Under the pieces are notes generated by a model. It was not told the origin of the DNA. It saw nothing but the letters and a program-made list of their open reading frames with translations, and did no database searches. The position numbers and the translations under genes were made by a program. 64,000 nucleotides of DNA from DATGKG01 sp963851325 (GTDB taxonomy: Bacteria > Desulfobacterota > Binatia > Binatales > Binataceae): NCBI GenBank assembly GCA_963851325.1, contig CAWKOR010000001.1, positions 992,001 through 1,056,000 of the forward strand. Direction: 5' to 3'. Below are positions 52,345 through 61,559 of the stretch, one piece after another. Numbering within the stretch: the stretch's first letter is position 1; every line of letters starts with the position of its first letter.

Positions 52345-53282
52345 GTGCTGCGTTTCCGGGTCGCTGGCATCGAGGGCGCCCACTCGTGCCGAATCCCGTG
52401 GGTCGAATGAAAGATCCCCACCTCCATCGTGTCAGCGTTGTGCGCGTAGCCGATGCGGCCGTCGCGATCGACGATAATGATCCCGGCGTCGACATTTTGC
52501 GGAGCGATAAGCTCGGCGATCTTGCGCCGTGCGATCCGGGCGGGATCCGATCTGCCAAGCGCTTCGATAGTCTCGCGACACAGGGAGGCCATGATGATCG
52601 CTTCCCCGTGGCCGGTTGCCGATGCGGCCGCCATCGCAGTAGCGAAAGTTCCCGCGCCGATAATCGCGCTGTCGCCGACGCGTCCCACCATCTTGCCCGG
52701 CACTCCTCCGGTCGAGGTCGCCGCAGCGAGCTGTCCGTTAATATCCAGCGCGGCGGCGCCGACCGTGCCATGCTCCTTGTGCGGGAGCCCCAACTGGTGT
52801 TGCTGCTTGAGGCGCGCCAGAAATCGCTCGCGCGCCCGCGGAGCGACCATTGCGTCGGGATCGCAAAGCTTGATTCCGTGATCCCGCGCGAAGCGTTCGG
52901 CGCCGTTGCCCGCCAGCATCACATGCGGCGTATGCTCCATGACTGCGCGCGCCAGTAGCACCGGATTTTTCACGCGTCCCACCGCCGCAACCGCGCCGGC
53001 TCTGGCGTGAGTGGACGTTGCCATCACCACCGACGCGTCCATCTCAACCGCACCGTCGAGGTTGAGCGTCGAACCGAAGCCGGCATTGAAGAGCGGATGG
53101 TCTTCGAGAATCACGACGCTGGCCACGACCGCGTCGAGCGCGCTTCCACCCTCGCGCAATATCGACGCACCCGCTTTCACCGCACTCATCATCGCGCGCT
53201 TGCGTTCCCCTCGTTCGGCGACCGGCCCATGCGAGCCCGCACCGCCATGAACGATCAACGCGCACTTGCTAGGTGAATGCAT
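52341..53282 (-). CDS. Isoaspartyl peptidase / L-asparaginase
   Basis: Ntn-hydrolase that self-cleaves and removes beta-aspartyl residues. 313 residues. N-terminal VHGGAGSHGP, EDHPLFNAGFGSTLNLDGAVEMDASVM-like block, autoproteolysis site HGTVGAAALD (nucleophile Thr173), then STGGVPGKMVGRVGDSAIIGAGTFA. The stop overlaps the GT39 start. Ends a run whose upstream side is the REPIN-like copy at 53308. Confidence 0.92.
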   Translation of the reverse strand: MHSPSKCALIVHGGAGSHGPVAERGERKRAMMSAVKAGASILREGGSALDAVVASVVILEDHPLFNAGFGSTLNLDGAVEMDASVVMATSTHARAGAVAAVGRVKNPVLLARAVMEHTPHVMLAGNGAERFARDHGIKLCDPDAMVAPRARERFLARLKQQHQLGLPHKEHGTVGAAALDINGQLAAATSTGGVPGKMVGRVGDSAIIGAGTFATAMAAASATGHGEAIIMASLCRETIEALGRSDPARIARRKIAELIAPQNVDAGIIIVDRDGRIGYAHNADTMEVGIFHSTHGIRHEWAPSMPATRKRST

Positions 53283-53307
53283 GCCAGGGGCCGTTTCCGA
53301 GGTCCTG

Positions 53308-53405
53308 GTAGGGGTCGTTCGCGAACGAGCCGCAGCGAAAGCGCAATCGAGAACATCTTCCGATTTCGCGACATCGTAGCGGGCGCTTCACGAAGCGCCC
53401 CTAAG
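53308..53405. repeat. REPIN-like element, copy 4, overlapping the tam 3' end
   Basis: Left palindrome GGGTCGTTCGCGAACG (53312-53331, one mismatch), right palindrome GGGCGCTTCACGAAGCGCCC (53381-53400, perfect). A third stem variant GGGCGC/GCGCCC is seen here. The right palindrome contains the tam stop codon. Confidence 0.75.
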
Positions 53406-54212
53406 GGGATCATCCACGGCAGGACGCGTGCCCCAGATGAACAGGCGCCGGAACGGGAAAATAAGCGGACCCTCGGTGCCGTATGCCTCGACGAGGCGTC
53501 GCTCGACCGCCTCGATGAAGGCATCATGACGATCCGCCGGGAGCGCATTGAGAAACGGCCGCAGCGTGGTCGCGCGCGACCAGTCCACCACGTCGCGCGG
53601 CGAATTCATCGGGTGCTGAAAGACGTGTTCATAGCAATCAACGTCGGTGAATCCGAGTTCCACGAGCAGCTTGTTGTATCGTTCCGGACCCGGCACCGCG
53701 CGCGAGGGAACCGTGACCTTCGCCAGCATTTCCTTCCATGGCGGCTCGCCGGCAAGCGCAAGAATCGCGACTTGCGCGGTCTCCTGATCGTTCTTCGGCA
53801 TCTGGACGACGACGCGGCCGCCCGGAGTCAGCGCATCGAAAATCCGTTTGAAGATTTCGCGATGGCCCGGAACCCATTGCAGCGCCGCGTTGGAGAATAC
53901 CACCTGGTATTCGCGATTGGCGCTGAACTCCGCGATGTCGCCGATGCTGAAACTCAACCGCGCACGGACTTCGGGCTCGACACCTTCGAGAACCTTGTTC
54001 GACGCATCGATCATCGCAGCCGATGAGTCGATGCCGATCGCCCGGCCACGCGGCACGAGCCGGGCCAGCTCGACGGTGTTTTCGCCGCTGCCGCACCCGA
54101 GGTCGACAATCGATTCATCACCGCGCAGCTTGAGACGTTCGAGAATCGCGAGAAACGGTTCCTGTCGATAGCGGCGAAACCGGTTGTAGAGTTCGGGGTT
54201 CCAATCGGCCAT
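53388..54212 (-). CDS. tam: Trans-aconitate 2-methyltransferase
   Basis: S-adenosylmethionine-dependent methyltransferase that detoxifies trans-aconitate. 274 residues. MADWNPELYNRFRRYRQEPFLAILERL, SAM motif IVDLGCGSGENTVELARLVPRG and AIGIDSSAAMIDAS, then FSNAALQWVPGH are diagnostic of Tam. The last six codons and the stop lie in the right palindrome of REPIN-like copy 4, so the repeat has replaced or extended the original C-terminus. Confidence 0.9.
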   Translation of the reverse strand: MADWNPELYNRFRRYRQEPFLAILERLKLRGDESIVDLGCGSGENTVELARLVPRGRAIGIDSSAAMIDASNKVLEGVEPEVRARLSFSIGDIAEFSANREYQVVFSNAALQWVPGHREIFKRIFDALTPGGRVVVQMPKNDQETAQVAILALAGEPPWKEMLAKVTVPSRAVPGPERYNKLLVELGFTDVDCYEHVFQHPMNSPRDVVDWSRATTLRPFLNALPADRHDAFIEAVERRLVEAYGTEGPLIFPFRRLFIWGTRPAVDDPLRGAS

Positions 54213-54284
54213 GCGGACAGGTTAGATACACGCCGGAACCGGAACAAGCATGACTACGAACTGTTACGAAGATTCTTTGAGGCC

Positions 54285-55418
54285 GTGGGCGTAGTGCAGA
54301 TCGGCCTCGAACAGCTTCGCAGTTTTGCGGTGGCGCGCAGCCTCTTCGCACCGACTACACTGAAACGCGCGCTGCACAAGATGGGCTTTGTGCAGGCCGA
54401 TCCGATTCGGGCGCCGGCGCGCGCTCAAGACCTGACGCTGCGCCATCGGGTGACGGGTTATCGCGTCGGAGACCTCGAGCGGCGTTACCCCGCGCTTGGC
54501 ATCGAGGAAGACTTCTTCATCAATTATGGCTTTATGACCCGCGAGCTGCAGACCCTGATGCATCCGCGGCTTCGCGAGGTACGCAAGCCAGGCGACCAAT
54601 ACACCAATCCGTGGCGCAACGCGCGCTGGCCGACCGGCAAAAAGAAACGTGCGCAACTCCTGCTCGAGTTCGTGCGTGAACGCGGCCCTATGCACCCGCG
54701 CGAGGTCGATGCACATTTCTCGCACGGCAAAGTGCGTAACTATTGGGGCGGCTCCTCGAATGCCACCACTCATCTCCTCGACGCCATGCACTACGGCGGC
54801 ATGCTGCGGGTGGCCCGCCGCGATGATGGCATCCGCATCTACGCGGCACATCAGCACGGGCTCGGACCAGCGGACGAAGCCGAGCGGCGCGCACGAATCG
54901 ATGCATTGGTTGATGTCGCGGTCGGGATTTATGCGCCGATGCCTGGCGCCAGTCTTTCGTATCTGGTGAGCCGAATCCGTCACGGCGTCCCACAGTGGTA
55001 TCCGGAATTGAAGAGCGCCCTGCGACGGGCGAAGGAGCGCCTTGCTCACACTCGCATCGATGGCATCGATTGGTACTGGCCGGCCGCCGAGGATGCGACG
55101 CATCATACGCAACAGAACGCGGTGCGATTGCTCACTCCGTTCGACCCAGTAGTATGGGATCGCGATCGCTTCGAGTTGCTATGGGGATGGCCCTACCGCT
55201 TCGAAGCCTACACCCCGCCGGCCAAACGAATACGCGGATACTACGCACTACCGCTGCTATGGCGCGATCGCGTGATCGGGTGGGGCAACCTTTCCGTGAT
55301 AGACGGTGTGCTCAACGCCGAACTCGGCTATGTGGAATCAGCGCCGCGCGATCGGGCCTTCAAGCGTGAACTGGAAGCGGAGCTGGATCGGATGCGAGCC
55401 TTTATGCGCCTTGAATAG
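54285..55418 (+). CDS. AlkX/YcaQ-type winged-helix DNA glycosylase
   Basis: HTH_42 family protein (377 residues) related to AlkZ and E. coli YcaQ (AlkX), which unhook interstrand crosslinks. The catalytic Q-x-D motif is FVQADPI (Gln37-Asp39). Further blocks: LTLRHRVTGYRVGDLERRYP, INYGFMTRELQTL and the C-terminal RLLTPFDPVVWDRDRFELLWGWPYRFEAYTPPAKRIRGYYALPLLW. Starts at GTG 54285 with GAGG upstream, divergent from tam. Two bases before the next gene's ATG. Confidence 0.85.
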   Translation: MGVVQIGLEQLRSFAVARSLFAPTTLKRALHKMGFVQADPIRAPARAQDLTLRHRVTGYRVGDLERRYPALGIEEDFFINYGFMTRELQTLMHPRLREVRKPGDQYTNPWRNARWPTGKKKRAQLLLEFVRERGPMHPREVDAHFSHGKVRNYWGGSSNATTHLLDAMHYGGMLRVARRDDGIRIYAAHQHGLGPADEAERRARIDALVDVAVGIYAPMPGASLSYLVSRIRHGVPQWYPELKSALRRAKERLAHTRIDGIDWYWPAAEDATHHTQQNAVRLLTPFDPVVWDRDRFELLWGWPYRFEAYTPPAKRIRGYYALPLLWRDRVIGWGNLSVIDGVLNAELGYVESAPRDRAFKRELEAELDRMRAFMRLE

Positions 55419-55420
55419 TC

Positions 55421-56401
55421 ATGGATGAATCGAACAACCTCCGAACACGAAAATTCCTGACGCGCTCGACATTCATCCCGCTCGCGCTGGTCGCTTTCGC
55501 AGTCGTGATATGGTTCGGGGCCGCAACCTTCGTCACCTATCGCATAATGCATCCGCCATTTCTGGACACCGGCCACGGCGACGTGATCATCGCGTCGGAG
55601 CAGGCGCGAGCCGCCGCCCGACTCGGCACCGATCCGAAATCGTGCTGCGATGCTGCATTCGAGGATCTCCAGATCGGCGATGCCGCGGGCGTTTCCGTCG
55701 ATGCATGGTTCGTCCCGGGTACGTTACCGTCAGCGGTTTTGCTGATCCCTCCATCCGGTGCTTCGCGCCGCGCGATGCTTCCCTATCTGAAGTTCCTGCA
55801 CCCTGTTGGCCTGCCGGTCTTGATGATCGACAGTTCGGATATCGCACGAGGCCGTGCCGGATGGGGTTGGGGCGAGCGCGGCATCGTCAGGAGTGCGGCG
55901 GAGGCTCTCCGCAAAAGAGGCTACAAGGAGATCGCTGCGTTGGGCGTCGCAGAGGGCGCCGCGACTGCGTTGATGGTGCAGGGCGAAACGCCCGATCTTT
56001 TCCAAGCGATCATCGCGGACAGCTCGTTCGCCAACCTCGACGCGATGTTGCGGCGCAATCCCTCCCTCGCGGGCCTAAATCCCGCCTTTCTCCAAACGGT
56101 AATGTGGGATCTCGGGCGCGTCCTGGGCCGCTCCGCGAATGACGTCTCACCCGAGCATGGCGCATCGAAACTCGGAAGCTGCGCGCTGCTCATCGTTCAA
56201 AATGGCAAGGATCCACTGACCCCGATGGAGGACGCCAGAAGGATTCTTGTCGCGCGCGCCAACCCCTCCAGCGTTATTTACCTGACGCACTCAGAGGGCC
56301 ATGGCGACGCGATCTATGTCGACCCCGAGGGCTACCAGAGAGCGGTGCTGGAATTTATCGCGCACCATCTTCCAGGCGCCGACGCCGTCGCGTCTGACTG
56401 A
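55421..56401 (+). CDS. Membrane-anchored alpha/beta-hydrolase-fold protein lacking the Ser nucleophile
   Basis: 326 residues with an N-terminal membrane anchor (LALVAFAVVIWFGAATFVTY, residues 21-40) and an alpha/beta hydrolase fold. The nucleophile elbow that is normally G-x-S-x-G reads GVAEG (175-179), so the catalytic Ser is Ala177. The other two members look intact: Asp264 in QNGKDPLTP and His294 in SEGHGDAIY. The substitution is in a well-formed elbow (ALGVAEGAATALM), and the frame is clean. Likely a binding or regulatory pseudoenzyme. Translationally close to the glycosylase (2 bases). Confidence 0.75.
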   Translation: MDESNNLRTRKFLTRSTFIPLALVAFAVVIWFGAATFVTYRIMHPPFLDTGHGDVIIASEQARAAARLGTDPKSCCDAAFEDLQIGDAAGVSVDAWFVPGTLPSAVLLIPPSGASRRAMLPYLKFLHPVGLPVLMIDSSDIARGRAGWGWGERGIVRSAAEALRKRGYKEIAALGVAEGAATALMVQGETPDLFQAIIADSSFANLDAMLRRNPSLAGLNPAFLQTVMWDLGRVLGRSANDVSPEHGASKLGSCALLIVQNGKDPLTPMEDARRILVARANPSSVIYLTHSEGHGDAIYVDPEGYQRAVLEFIAHHLPGADAVASD

Positions 56402-56405
56402 TGCG

Positions 56406-56903
56406 CTATTTCGATTGCATGTCGGCCTTGCCGCTCGCCATGTCCACTGGAACGGAAATATGCGCGTGGATAATCTTCCAACCGCCCTTTTCCTTGCGCC
56501 ATACGTCGGTGACCCGAAAAATCACGTCGACCGGTTTGCCGTCGTTTCCGGTCGCGGTCATATGCTGGACGCTTTCGGCGACTCCCAGCTTCCCGTCGCT
56601 CACCACGTGCAGGTTGATGAACTCGACCTTCGCATTCTTGAAACTGTTGAAAGCATTCTGGAAGTCGGCCTTTACCGCGTCGCGCCCGTCGAACTCGCGC
56701 GGCGTCATCAGATCGTACACCACCAGATCATTGCTCTTGTCGTAGCATTCCATCAGCTGATCGACCGTGGTGGCAGCCGCGCATTTGTGTTCAAGCTCGG
56801 TAATCTCGTCCTTGGGGTCGGCGGCGCACACCTGGGCAGTGAAGCCCGATATCATCAGAATGGCCGCCCCGATCGCCCCCAGGAATAATCCCATTTTACG
56901 CAT
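56406..56903 (-). CDS. Exported SnoaL-like (NTF2-fold) protein
   Basis: 165 residues from ATG 56903, preceded by GAGGAGGG. Signal peptide MRKMGLFLGAIGAAILMISGFTAQVCA and an NTF2-like domain: DQLMECYDKSNDLVVYDLMTPREFDGRDAVKADFQNAFNSFKNAKVEFINLHVVSDG...VIFRVTDVWRKEKGGWKIIHAHISVP. The two Cys of KCAAAT and MECYD may pair. Converges on the pseudoenzyme gene with 4 bases between stops. Confidence 0.85.
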   Translation of the reverse strand: MRKMGLFLGAIGAAILMISGFTAQVCAADPKDEITELEHKCAAATTVDQLMECYDKSNDLVVYDLMTPREFDGRDAVKADFQNAFNSFKNAKVEFINLHVVSDGKLGVAESVQHMTATGNDGKPVDVIFRVTDVWRKEKGGWKIIHAHISVPVDMASGKADMQSK

Positions 56904-56936
56904 CTTCCCTCCTCTTCCGTTCAGTTGGCGCACTAG

Positions 56937-57830
56937 CTACATCCGCGGCGGCTGTAAGTCGGTGCCGAGGATGCGCTTGAACTCTTCGGCGATTTTCTCG
57001 ACCGTCCACGGTCCGGCATTGCTCACGATGCGATCGGGAACGATATGGGTATAACGCGTGATCCGATATCCCGAGGCGCCGAAGCACTGCCCGCTGACCT
57101 TCGCTGCTTCATCGCTGGCGAGAAAGGCCACCAGCGGCGCGACGTTGGCCGGATCGCGCGGCGTTCCCTCGGCGCTCTCGCTCGACGGAATCCCGGTCGC
57201 GCCAGGCATCCGGCCTGCCGGAATCGTATCGGTCATACGCGTAGCGGCGCCGGGCATGATCGCATTCACCGTAATGTTGTACTTCGCCAGCGAATTCGCC
57301 GCGCTGTAGGTCAGCCCCAGAATGCCCGCCTTCGCCGCGGCATAGTTCGGTTGGCCGGGACTGCCCAGCGCCGAGTTCGACGAGAAGTTGATGATGCGGC
57401 CGTACTTGCGCTCACGCATGTGCGCCGAGCCGGGGCGCATCGTGCAGTAATGCCCCTTCAGGTGCACGCGAATGACGTCATCCCACTCCTGCTCTGACAT
57501 GTTGAAGATCATGCGGTCGCGCAGAATGCCGGCGACATTCACCAGGATATCGAGCTGCCCGAACTCCTTGATGGCCTGGTTGACGAGGCCCTCGCCACCG
57601 TCCACGGTCGCGATGTCCATATGGTTGGAAGCCGCCTTTCCGCCCGCGGCCTTGATCTCCTTCACCACGTCATCGGCAGGCGATTGGGTTTCTTTCTGGC
57701 CTGCCACGGTCACGCCGAGATCGTTGACCACTACGGCCGCGCCATGCGCCGCCAGCAGTTTGGATACTCCGCGACCGATACCGCGTCCGCCGCCGGTAAC
57801 TGCGGCTACTTTTCCATCGAGCATGCCCAT
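56937..57830 (-). CDS. Short-chain dehydrogenase/reductase
   Basis: NAD(P)-dependent SDR, 297 residues. Cofactor loop TGGGRGIG (12-19) with Asp at VVNDLG suggesting NAD preference, NVAGI, and catalytic Ser151 / Tyr163 / Lys167 in SSNSALGSPGQPNYAAAKAG. The sequence, with TQSPADDVVKEIKAAGGKA and a C-terminal extension (FKRILGTDLQPPRM), resembles the dehydrogenase domain of peroxisomal multifunctional enzyme type 2. May belong to fatty-acid or steroid oxidation with the CoA transferase further right. Confidence 0.9.
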   Translation of the reverse strand: MGMLDGKVAAVTGGGRGIGRGVSKLLAAHGAAVVVNDLGVTVAGQKETQSPADDVVKEIKAAGGKAASNHMDIATVDGGEGLVNQAIKEFGQLDILVNVAGILRDRMIFNMSEQEWDDVIRVHLKGHYCTMRPGSAHMRERKYGRIINFSSNSALGSPGQPNYAAAKAGILGLTYSAANSLAKYNITVNAIMPGAATRMTDTIPAGRMPGATGIPSSESAEGTPRDPANVAPLVAFLASDEAAKVSGQCFGASGYRITRYTHIVPDRIVSNAGPWTVEKIAEEFKRILGTDLQPPRM

Positions 57831-57986
57831 TGCTGAGGTTCTCCTTGCGGCAAATTTGCCGGTAGTAAGCTTGCGGATGCGGCCCGTCCGAGGGCGGCGC
57901 CGCTCCGATTCGTCGATGCACGCAAGCCTCTGAATCCCTGCTATAGCGCAAAATTCGTGCGGGCGAACAGCGCAACCGCTCGGGGC

Positions 57987-58961
57987 TTACTTGCCGACTT
58001 CGAACTCCACGATGTCGCCGTTACTGTCGATGCGGCCGATCTTTCCGTTGGGTTCGCTGAAATAGAGGTATCCGTCGCCGGCCCCTGCAATGAACGACGG
58101 CACCATCTGATCGGTCCCACGATAGGGGATGAAATCGCCGCCCGAGGTCATCCGATAAATCAGATGCTCCTTCGGGATGGTCGCCCACAAATTTCCATCG
58201 GCGCCCGCCGCGAGGCCGAGCGGTCGGCCGTTTGGAATCGGGTATTCGTCGAAGCTGCCGTCGAGTTTCATCTTGCCGATTTTTCCGGTGCCCAATTCCG
58301 CGAAATAAATGCTCGCGTCGGGTCCGCTTGCGATCGCCGACGGAATGCTCTGCTCGCTCGGAATCGTGAACTCGCGGATCTGTCCGTCTTTGCTGATTCG
58401 GCCGATGCGGCCGGCTTTGTCCTCGATGAAGTAAACCGCGCCGTCGTGTCCAGTCTCGATTTCCGCGGGACCGGATTTCCGAGGCAAGGTAAACTCGGTC
58501 AGCGTTCCATCCGTCGTCATCCTGCCGATGCGACTGGCTGCATGCTCGGTAAAATAGATGAATCCATCAGCGCCGATGGTAATGCCGGTGGGACCGCAGT
58601 CGGCGGTCGGCAACGTCACGTAACTGACTTTTCCATCAAGGGCGATGCGTCCGATGCGGTTGCCTTTCGGGTCGGTGAACCATAGTGCGCCGTCGGGGCC
58701 GCCGGTGAGGCGTTCGGCGATGCCGTCGGGAGCAATCGGAAATCGTTTAACCTCGCCGGCCGGCGTCATCATGCCGATACTGTCGCCTTGGTATTCGGTG
58801 AACCATATGTTCTGGTCGGGCCCGATGGCGATCGCATACGGCGAATGCGGTCCGACGATCAGCGGCCCGGCCTCGGGTTGCGGCACGTTGGCTCTCGCCG
58901 CGCATCCGGCGATGGAGACCGCGAGCAGCGCGAGTGCGGCGCCGCGTTTCAGAAATCTCAT
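57987..58961 (-). CDS. Vgb-like beta-propeller lipoprotein
   Basis: 324 residues. Lipobox in LALLAVSIAGC. Repeating units of about 42 residues contain the streptogramin-lyase-type blade motif: GPDQNIWFTEYQGDSIGMMTPAGEVKRFPI, GPDGALWFTDPKGNRIGRI, GADGFIYFTEHAASRIGRM and so on to GDGYLYFSEPNGKIGRI. About seven blades. Virginiamycin B lyase activity is not implied: a complete active-site His/Glu set was not identified. Confidence 0.85.
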   Translation of the reverse strand: MRFLKRGAALALLAVSIAGCAARANVPQPEAGPLIVGPHSPYAIAIGPDQNIWFTEYQGDSIGMMTPAGEVKRFPIAPDGIAERLTGGPDGALWFTDPKGNRIGRIALDGKVSYVTLPTADCGPTGITIGADGFIYFTEHAASRIGRMTTDGTLTEFTLPRKSGPAEIETGHDGAVYFIEDKAGRIGRISKDGQIREFTIPSEQSIPSAIASGPDASIYFAELGTGKIGKMKLDGSFDEYPIPNGRPLGLAAGADGNLWATIPKEHLIYRMTSGGDFIPYRGTDQMVPSFIAGAGDGYLYFSEPNGKIGRIDSNGDIVEFEVGK

Positions 58962-58973
58962 CGCGCCGACGGC

Positions 58974-60221
58974 CTAGACTGCACGCGCAACCGCGGGGAT
59001 GCGTCGTAGCGCCGCGCTGGTGGCCCAACTCAGCAGTAATACGCCGGTAAGGACCAGAACAAATTTTACCACCGCCGGCAGCGGCGCCGGCATCATCGCG
59101 TAACCGAGCCATGACACGAATGCATAGTGGACCAGGTACATCCCGTATTCATTTTCGCTGAGGCTGTCGCGAACCCACGTGCGGCGTCTAGCGAAGCGCA
59201 CGAACAGCGCCGCGAAGCCGAAGCATGACGCCGCGCACGACAGTTCGAATAGCGGACCTCCAATCATGCCCAACGCAAGCGGCGACATGGTGCGCGCGAG
59301 CGACGGCAAATTCACGATGAAGGCCGAGACCATAATGAAAGCCAGCGGCATCGCGATGGTCCATCGCAGCCAATGGCCCGCCAGCATTCCATCGGTCGCG
59401 AGCAACCCGCGATCGATGCCATAAGCGCCAACGCCGATACCCATAAAAAAGTAAACTGCGTAGTGAAGGATGCGGCTGGTCTGGAAATGAAACGGCCCAA
59501 GTGCAGTCCAGTCAACCGGGCCGAATCGGACCACCATCGGGATATAGGCAATGCTGGATACTACAACGAGTAGCAGAAAGAATCGCGCCGGATGGCGATT
59601 TGCGTCCGACGACAACCTGCCGACGCCTTCGCCAAACTTCGGGGCCACCATGAAAATTGCCGCGACTACGCAATCGAAAAACAACAACAACCAGATGAAC
59701 CACGCCGGACCCGACGGCCACTCGCCGAGCGAGAACCATTGCTGCGCGAAGCCGGCCAAGGTGGGGTTCGCGTTTCGAATTGCATACGCCGGGTAGTATG
59801 CGAGCGGGGCAACAATGGCGACCGCGAACAGGAATGGCAGCGCCAGCCGAATCATGCGATCGCGCATGAAGGTCCGCGTGCCTTTGCGCTCGAGGCTGCT
59901 CCACACAAATAGCCCCGAGAGAAAGAACAACAGCGACATGAAGAAGGTGTCGTTGAATCCTGAGAAGATGCCGAACCCGCTCCAGCGTTGGCTATCGAGG
60001 ATCGGAAACGCCTTCCACCATCGCGGCCGTGCCAGCAGCGAAGCGGTGGTCGCGGCCGGTATCCCGGCGATATAGGCCAGCGCCGTATGATGCGCGAGTA
60101 CCAGGATCACAGCGAACGTGCGCAGGTACCCGAGCGCGATGTTGTGCCTGGCCCGCGGCGTCCGTCCCGCCTCGGGTGCCGATAGTGGCGGTACTACCGC
60201 CACATTTGGTGACGCACTCAC
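58974..60221 (-). CDS. Acyltransferase family 3 membrane protein
   Basis: 415-residue membrane protein of the OafA/YrhL-type acyltransferase family. About ten helices. The N-terminal motif GYLRTFAVILVLAHHTALAY carries the catalytic His, and FFMSLLFFLSGLFVWSSLERKGTRTFMRDRMIRLALP the second conserved Arg. Probably acylates a glycan or lipid. 12 bases upstream of the Vgb-like gene on the same strand. Confidence 0.9.
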   Translation of the reverse strand: MSASPNVAVVPPLSAPEAGRTPRARHNIALGYLRTFAVILVLAHHTALAYIAGIPAATTASLLARPRWWKAFPILDSQRWSGFGIFSGFNDTFFMSLLFFLSGLFVWSSLERKGTRTFMRDRMIRLALPFLFAVAIVAPLAYYPAYAIRNANPTLAGFAQQWFSLGEWPSGPAWFIWLLLFFDCVVAAIFMVAPKFGEGVGRLSSDANRHPARFFLLLVVVSSIAYIPMVVRFGPVDWTALGPFHFQTSRILHYAVYFFMGIGVGAYGIDRGLLATDGMLAGHWLRWTIAMPLAFIMVSAFIVNLPSLARTMSPLALGMIGGPLFELSCAASCFGFAALFVRFARRRTWVRDSLSENEYGMYLVHYAFVSWLGYAMMPAPLPAVVKFVLVLTGVLLLSWATSAALRRIPAVARAV

Positions 60222-60225
60222 GGCT

Positions 60226-61389
60226 CTAGCGCACGACTTGCGCCGCTCTCAATCCGGAAATCTCATCCTTCGAGAAACCGAAGTCGGCGAGGATCGCATC
60301 GGTATGCTCGCCGAGCCCCGGCGCGTGGCGCCATAATTCCGGTTTGGTGCGCGAAAACCGTGCGGGTGAGCGTACCGCGCGGATCGTGCCGGCCTTCGGA
60401 TGCTGATACTCGGTGAAGGTTTCGTTAGCGACGAACTGCGGATCGTTCCAGATCGTGTCGTAGTCATTGACCATGCCGCACGGAACGTCCGCCTTCTCGA
60501 TGATCTCGAGCCAATGCGCGGACGGCTTGCTGGGAAACAGCTCGATGATTTTCCACATCGCCTTGCGCACCTTTTCCGCGCGCGAGTCCTCGCCCTCGAA
60601 CCATTCCGGATGACCGATGCCTTCAAGCAGCGCCGCCCAATGCTTGTCGGACAGCGGCGCGATCACGATGTAGCCGTCCGCCGTCTTGAGCGGATCGGGA
60701 CTGCCTTTGATCGGACGCACCCCGGCCTTGTGCGGCAGGTAAGTGTTGTTGCCCAGCGTGTCGCCCATCAGGTAGTACGCGACCGCGTCGATCATTGCGA
60801 TTTCGATATGCTGCCCGCGCCCTTCTTCGCGCGCCGCATGCAATGCCGCGAGGATCGAGATCACACCGGTCATCGCGGTGACCTTGTCGGCGAGAATATT
60901 TTTCACTACCCGCGGCTGGCCGCCGGTGCGCTGCGACTCCATCACGCCCGCGAGTCCCTGAATGATCGGATCGTAGGCGGGCTTGTTCTTGTAGGGGCCG
61001 CTGAAGCCGTATCCGGCCATCGAACAGTAGACGATTTTCGGATTGCGCGCGGCGCATGCCTGATAGCCGACCCCGAGGCGATCGACGACCCCGGGCCGCA
61101 CGTTCTGCACGACGATATCGGCCTGCTCCGCCATGCGCAAAAACACGTCGCTGGCGCCGGGCTTCTTGAGGTCGAGCACCATGTCGCGCTTGTTGCGATT
61201 CCAGTTGAGGATCCCGACCGTGACGCCCTTGGGCGCCTGCTCGGATCCCATTCTGACGATGTCGCCCTCGGGCGGCTCAATCTTGATGATGTCAGCACCG
61301 AGATCGCCCAGCATCATGGTGCAGAACGGCCCGGCAACAACCATGCTCAAGTCAAGAACGCGAACTCCACGTAATGGTCCCATAGACAT
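60226..61389 (-). CDS. CoA transferase family III (CaiB/BaiF type)
   Basis: Class III CoA transferase, 387 residues. GPLRGVRVLDLSMVVAGPFCTMMLGDLGADIIKIEPPEGD is the family N-terminus, and AYDPIIQGLAGVMESQRTGG holds the catalytic Asp (140) that forms the aspartyl-CoA anhydride. LLPSQ... and LSDKHWAALLEGIGHPEW follow. Substrate acids unknown (formyl-, carnitine- or succinyl-CoA types all share these motifs). Overlaps nothing; 4 bases upstream of the acyltransferase. Confidence 0.93.
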   Translation of the reverse strand: MSMGPLRGVRVLDLSMVVAGPFCTMMLGDLGADIIKIEPPEGDIVRMGSEQAPKGVTVGILNWNRNKRDMVLDLKKPGASDVFLRMAEQADIVVQNVRPGVVDRLGVGYQACAARNPKIVYCSMAGYGFSGPYKNKPAYDPIIQGLAGVMESQRTGGQPRVVKNILADKVTAMTGVISILAALHAAREEGRGQHIEIAMIDAVAYYLMGDTLGNNTYLPHKAGVRPIKGSPDPLKTADGYIVIAPLSDKHWAALLEGIGHPEWFEGEDSRAEKVRKAMWKIIELFPSKPSAHWLEIIEKADVPCGMVNDYDTIWNDPQFVANETFTEYQHPKAGTIRAVRSPARFSRTKPELWRHAPGLGEHTDAILADFGFSKDEISGLRAAQVVR

Positions 61390-61559
61390 GCTTATAGTTC
61401 ATGGAACGCCGGAGCGACAACGGCGACGGTTTCTTACGGCGGAGCCACTTCGAAATTCTTGGTGGGCTTTCGAGACAAGGGCCCGACAATCGGCGCGTTG
61501 ACATTTTTTGAGGTTGCGCGATAGTCGGAAAATCTCTGCCTGATTGGAGGGTCGCTGCG

